Source: Burkholderiales bacterium
Lineage (GTDB): Bacteria > Pseudomonadota > Gammaproteobacteria > Burkholderiales > Burkholderiaceae_C
DNA length: 48,701 nt
Assembly: GCA_011391155.1 (NCBI GenBank)
Contig: JAABRA010000022.1
Location: forward strand, 1-48,701
Reading direction: 5' to 3'
In this document: in pieces, positions 45,724 through 48,701 of the stretch
Position numbering within the stretch: the first letter of the stretch is position 1
Layout of the letters: each line of letters starts with the position of its first letter
Translations under genes and position numbers: made by a program
Notes under the pieces: model-generated
Told to the model about the DNA's origin: nothing
What the model saw: only the letters and a program-made list of their open reading frames with translations
Databases searched by the model: none

Positions 45724-46887
45724 ATGCCCCGACAACGCCTGCCGGCGGTGTTGTGGCCCCTGATGTTCGGCAACGTGGTGATCGGCACCGGTGTCATGGT
45801 GGTTCCTGGCACGCTCAATGAAATCAGCGAATCGTTCCGGGTATCGCCCGCGGTCGCCGGACAGCTGATCGCGGCGGCAGCCTTGGTCATGTGCCTGGGC
45901 GCGCCCCTTTTCGCAGCCATGGTCGCCGGGTGGGACCGACGCCGGCTGCTGACGGCCTGCATGCTCTGGTACGGCGTGATGCACGTCGTTTCCGCGCTGA
46001 TGCCGAACTTTGAGACCCTGCTGGCCGCACGGGTCCTGGCCGTGGTGTCACCTGCCATTTTTACGCCGCAGGCCGCGGCCTGCGTGGGTCTGCTGGTTCC
46101 GGCCGCGCAGCGCGGCCGGGCCGTCACCTTCGTTTTCCTGGGCTGGTCCGTCGCCTCGGTCCTGGGAATGCCTATCAGCGCCTTGATTGGCGGGCTGGCC
46201 GGCTGGCGCTCCGCATTCGTGCTGGTCGGTGTGCTGTCTCTGGGGAGCGCTGCGTGGGTCTGGCGCGCCATGCCCGACGACGTCAAACCACCGGCACTGT
46301 CCTTGGCGTCATGGCGCCAGACTTTGCAGTCCCGGCCTTTGATGCTGTGCATCCTGGTCACCGTTCTGTACTCGGCCAGCCAGTTTGTCCTGTTTTCCTA
46401 TTTCGCCCCGTATTTCAAGAGCCGCCTGGGCGTCACGCCGTTTGAACTGAGTCTGTTTTTCGCCTGGTTTGGCGTGTTCGGCTTTACCGGCAACATGCTG
46501 ATGTCACGTCACATCGACCGCGTGGGCGCCTCGCGCGCCGTGGGCATAGGTATCGCCTGCATGGCACTGAGCCTGGCGCTGTGGCCCCTTGGCACCACGC
46601 TGGAACTGGCCGCCCTGGTGGCCATTCCCTGGGCATTGGGTTGCTTTGCCTCGAATTCAGCGCAACAAGCCCGATTGCTCGGAATCGCGCCGGCGCTTGC
46701 AACCGCATCCATAGCGCTCAACACTTCTGCGATGTACGCGGGTCAGGCAATCGGCGCGGCCGGTGGGGGCTGGCTGATCGCCCGCGGCCAGATGGGGCAA
46801 CTGAACGGCTTCGGTCTGGTTGGCCTGATGCTGGCACTTCTGTTGAGTTGGCAGGCGACCCGGAGCTTCAAGGCCGTGCGCTCCTGA
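45724..46887 (+). CDS. MFS transporter (DHA/AraJ-like)
   Basis: A 387-residue membrane protein with about 12 hydrophobic helices, e.g. V-L-W-P-L-M-F-G-N-V-V-I-G-T-G-V-M-V near the start and a central cytoplasmic loop near 190-200. An A-G-W-D-R-R-R-L-L motif after helix 2 resembles MFS motif A. It is a two-base neighbour of the dehydrogenase gene. The substrate cannot be told from sequence: sugars, drugs and organic acids are all possible. Confidence 0.88.
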   Translation: MPRQRLPAVLWPLMFGNVVIGTGVMVVPGTLNEISESFRVSPAVAGQLIAAAALVMCLGAPLFAAMVAGWDRRRLLTACMLWYGVMHVVSALMPNFETLLAARVLAVVSPAIFTPQAAACVGLLVPAAQRGRAVTFVFLGWSVASVLGMPISALIGGLAGWRSAFVLVGVLSLGSAAWVWRAMPDDVKPPALSLASWRQTLQSRPLMLCILVTVLYSASQFVLFSYFAPYFKSRLGVTPFELSLFFAWFGVFGFTGNMLMSRHIDRVGASRAVGIGIACMALSLALWPLGTTLELAALVAIPWALGCFASNSAQQARLLGIAPALATASIALNTSAMYAGQAIGAAGGGWLIARGQMGQLNGFGLVGLMLALLLSWQATRSFKAVRS

Positions 46888-46903
46888 GCCCACCCGCCCC
46901 GCC

Positions 46904-48701
46904 TCAGGACTTCCCGCGTCTGGAGGCCGCATGCGCCCGGGTGGCCATATCGAAAATATCAAAGTCGATCAAGTGGCTGTCCGCGGGTTTCGTAATTCCG
47001 GGGCCTTCTGCTGCGGGCATCGGTGGCGACTGGGCGACCTCAGGAGCAAACTCGGAAAGGTCGATATCCAGGCCAAGATTGGCTGAGGGCGGCACCTTGT
47101 AGGCCGGGTCCAGGAACAACGGATCGGTTGGCAGCGGCTGAATGGTCGTCGCCTGAAAGCCCGGACGCTCGACACCGCTGTTACCGCTGTGGCCTGTTGC
47201 ACGCTGCCCCGGCTCCGCCAAAGTCACGGACCCCGAAGACTCAGACGCGGGGCCGGACCTGCTTTCCTCGACAATCTCCTTGGCGATCGAATAGAGCATC
47301 AGGAGTTCACGGTAGGCCTCCAGATCAAAGACCTGCCTGCCTTGTCCGGGTTTGCGGAAAATGGACTCTTCGATGACCTCCAGAACTTTCGGCGTCGGCC
47401 AAAGATCGGTAATGCGCGACATCGCCGACTCATAGGACTGAAGTCCCCGTGTTTGCTGGCCAAACGCGGAAAACTCGGGAATCTCGGCATTGAAGACGTC
47501 GTTGAATTCCTTACGAACCAGTGCATAGTCCTTCTCGCGCCTCTGCAGGTGATAAATCTTCAGCAGGTCGAGATAGGCCAGCGCACTGGTCTCCACGTTG
47601 TCGGCAATATGGTTTCGAAGCGTTGCAATGGCTTGATCGTATTGGCCTAGCGAAATGAAAAAGTCCGCCTGCTGCTGGACGTCGAGCAGTTCCTCGACCT
47701 TAACCGCACGGCCCGAGCCGGTCAGGCTGGTCTGAAAATCTCCGCTGTCCAGCGCGGCCAGTCCCGGGCGCGCGGCAAACGCTTCCGCGCCGCGCATCGA
47801 CGCGGACCCTCCCCCCAGATCGATATCCACCTTGGCGCCGGGCCCACCGGCCGACGCGGATGCCGCCAGATCGGGCGCCTCGTCCTCTGCGGCCAAATCC
47901 CCGACGGAGTCGACGGCATCCTCCTGCGCGCCCCACCACTGCCGCTCCTGCGCCTGCTTTCGACTGCGGCTCCAGAAATAGCCCGCGACACCCAGGGCCG
48001 CCAGCAACGCCACCACCAGACCGTAGACCAATGCGTTGGCATAACGCTCGGCTTGCGCCTGTTGCACGCGCAGCCGGAGATCGGCGACCACCGCCTCGCT
48101 TCTCTGGTTTTGACTCCTGAGCGAGGCCACGTCGGCCTGCAGCGCCTGAATGCGGCGGGCGTCCCCCAGTACTTCCTCCGGCGTCGCATTGATGGCTCGC
48201 CACCACGCGGCAGCCTCGGCACGACGGGCGCCGACGTCCTGTTCCTGTGGAACACTCAGCAGGTCCATTGACGCCCGCAAAACCGGATCGCGCTCCAGCA
48301 ACAGATCAGCCGGGTCAAGCCTCAAGCGCGACCTGCCGGCCGCAGTCTCAGGCTTGCGAACGACGCTTCGCACCGGCGCCGGACCGGCCGCTGGTCGAGA
48401 CACCGCCACGGGCTTGGCGGGTTTGCGGATCACCGCGGCCATGGATTCTGCCGGTGAAGCTGAAGCCCCCCCTGCTGGAAGTCGAACACGGCTGGAACGT
48501 TCGACAGGCGGCGCTGCCACCTGGCCAGAAACCGCACTTCCCCCATCGAGACGGTCATTCGCAGCCCGTACGGACGGGGTTGACAGGGTGCGGGATCGGG
48601 GCGTCACGGCCTCTGCCGTGTAATCCACGGGGACCTCGGCCAGCAGCACATACTTCCGGGTCATCGCCTGACCGCAGCCGACTTTCAGATAGATGTTCAC
48701 G
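46904..48701 (-). CDS. FimV-like pilus/peptidoglycan-associated protein, N-terminus beyond the window
   Basis: About 598 residues are visible and the frame runs off the right edge; the first visible residues (N-I-Y-L-K-V-G-C-G-Q-A-M-T-R-K-Y-V-L-L) look like the inside of the N-terminal FimV domain, so the true start is outside. Order: Ala/Pro/Arg-rich linker, coiled coil (about 165-215), one membrane helix (Y-G-L-V-V-A-L-L-A-A-L-G-V-A-G-Y-F-W), acidic linker, and TPR-like helices (A-D-F-F-I-S-L-G-Q-Y-D-Q-A-I-A-T-L). FimV proteins organise the cell pole and type IV pili. It converges with the MFS gene. Confidence 0.85.
   Translation of the reverse strand, partial: VNIYLKVGCGQAMTRKYVLLAEVPVDYTAEAVTPRSRTLSTPSVRAANDRLDGGSAVSGQVAAPPVERSSRVRLPAGGASASPAESMAAVIRKPAKPVAVSRPAAGPAPVRSVVRKPETAAGRSRLRLDPADLLLERDPVLRASMDLLSVPQEQDVGARRAEAAAWWRAINATPEEVLGDARRIQALQADVASLRSQNQRSEAVVADLRLRVQQAQAERYANALVYGLVVALLAALGVAGYFWSRSRKQAQERQWWGAQEDAVDSVGDLAAEDEAPDLAASASAGGPGAKVDIDLGGGSASMRGAEAFAARPGLAALDSGDFQTSLTGSGRAVKVEELLDVQQQADFFISLGQYDQAIATLRNHIADNVETSALAYLDLLKIYHLQRREKDYALVRKEFNDVFNAEIPEFSAFGQQTRGLQSYESAMSRITDLWPTPKVLEVIEESIFRKPGQGRQVFDLEAYRELLMLYSIAKEIVEESRSGPASESSGSVTLAEPGQRATGHSGNSGVERPGFQATTIQPLPTDPLFLDPAYKVPPSANLGLDIDLSEFAPEVAQSPPMPAAEGPGITKPADSHLIDFDIFDMATRAHAASRRGKS

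Overview
The window is a high-GC, gene-dense chromosomal segment of a betaproteobacterium, almost certainly Burkholderiales and most like the Comamonadaceae (Rhodoferax, Polaromonas, Variovorax, Acidovorax relatives). This rests on the complete isc operon ending in fdx and dnaQ, the xseA / exbB-exbD-lpxK-Trm112-kdsB-adk order, an intracellular PHB depolymerase, an aerobic-type 2-oxoacid:ferredoxin oxidoreductase operon and a FimV-like protein. It reads as core chromosome: no insertion sequence, prophage, CRISPR array or plasmid gene is visible. Family assignments come from reading motifs by eye, not from searches.

Layout. 1-3302 (minus strand): an accessory-looking unit of a lasso-peptide-cyclase-like asparagine synthetase homologue, a 64-residue lasso peptide precursor whose start overlaps the cyclase stop, and a delta-60 repeat protein cut by the window edge. 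3462-5942: icd, a tiny exported Ala/Lys-rich protein, a DUF192 protein and tRNA-Val(CAC). 5979-12136 (minus): iscR-iscS-iscU-iscA-hscB-hscA-fdx-dnaQ, preceded by an IscR-type operator and a pair of palindromes. 12371-17726: uvrB, an aromatic/aspartate aminotransferase and phaZ with a long basic tail. 17744-23694: an RnfB-like ferredoxin protein facing a CBS protein and a three-gene operon (GltD-like flavoprotein, KorA, KorB). 23886-31636 (minus): the complete propionyl-CoA to succinyl-CoA route (mutase, MeaB, PccB, PccA, VOC epimerase candidate) with a divergent GntR regulator. 32610-37071 (minus): dusA, an HI0933-type flavoprotein, sodB, xseA. 37419-41351 (plus): ExbBD, LpxK, Trm112-like, KdsB, Adk. 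41400-44084: ansA and two small genes facing lexA, with a LexA box between. 44217-48701: a small hypothetical protein, a 2-hydroxyacid dehydrogenase, an MFS transporter and a FimV-like protein cut by the right edge.

The most notable items are (i) the lasso peptide precursor and cyclase with no B1/B2 leader-processing genes in view and an unusual C-then-A order; (ii) a short dispersed repeat of about 47 bases with six copies on both strands, four of them inside or overlapping conserved genes; (iii) two adjacent hairpin elements between pccB and pccA that carry the same 29-base core in opposite orientation with compensatory changes in an inner stem; and (iv) FNR-type and other dyad operators upstream of the kor, phaZ, isc and exb promoters. 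All operator assignments are sequence-pattern inferences.
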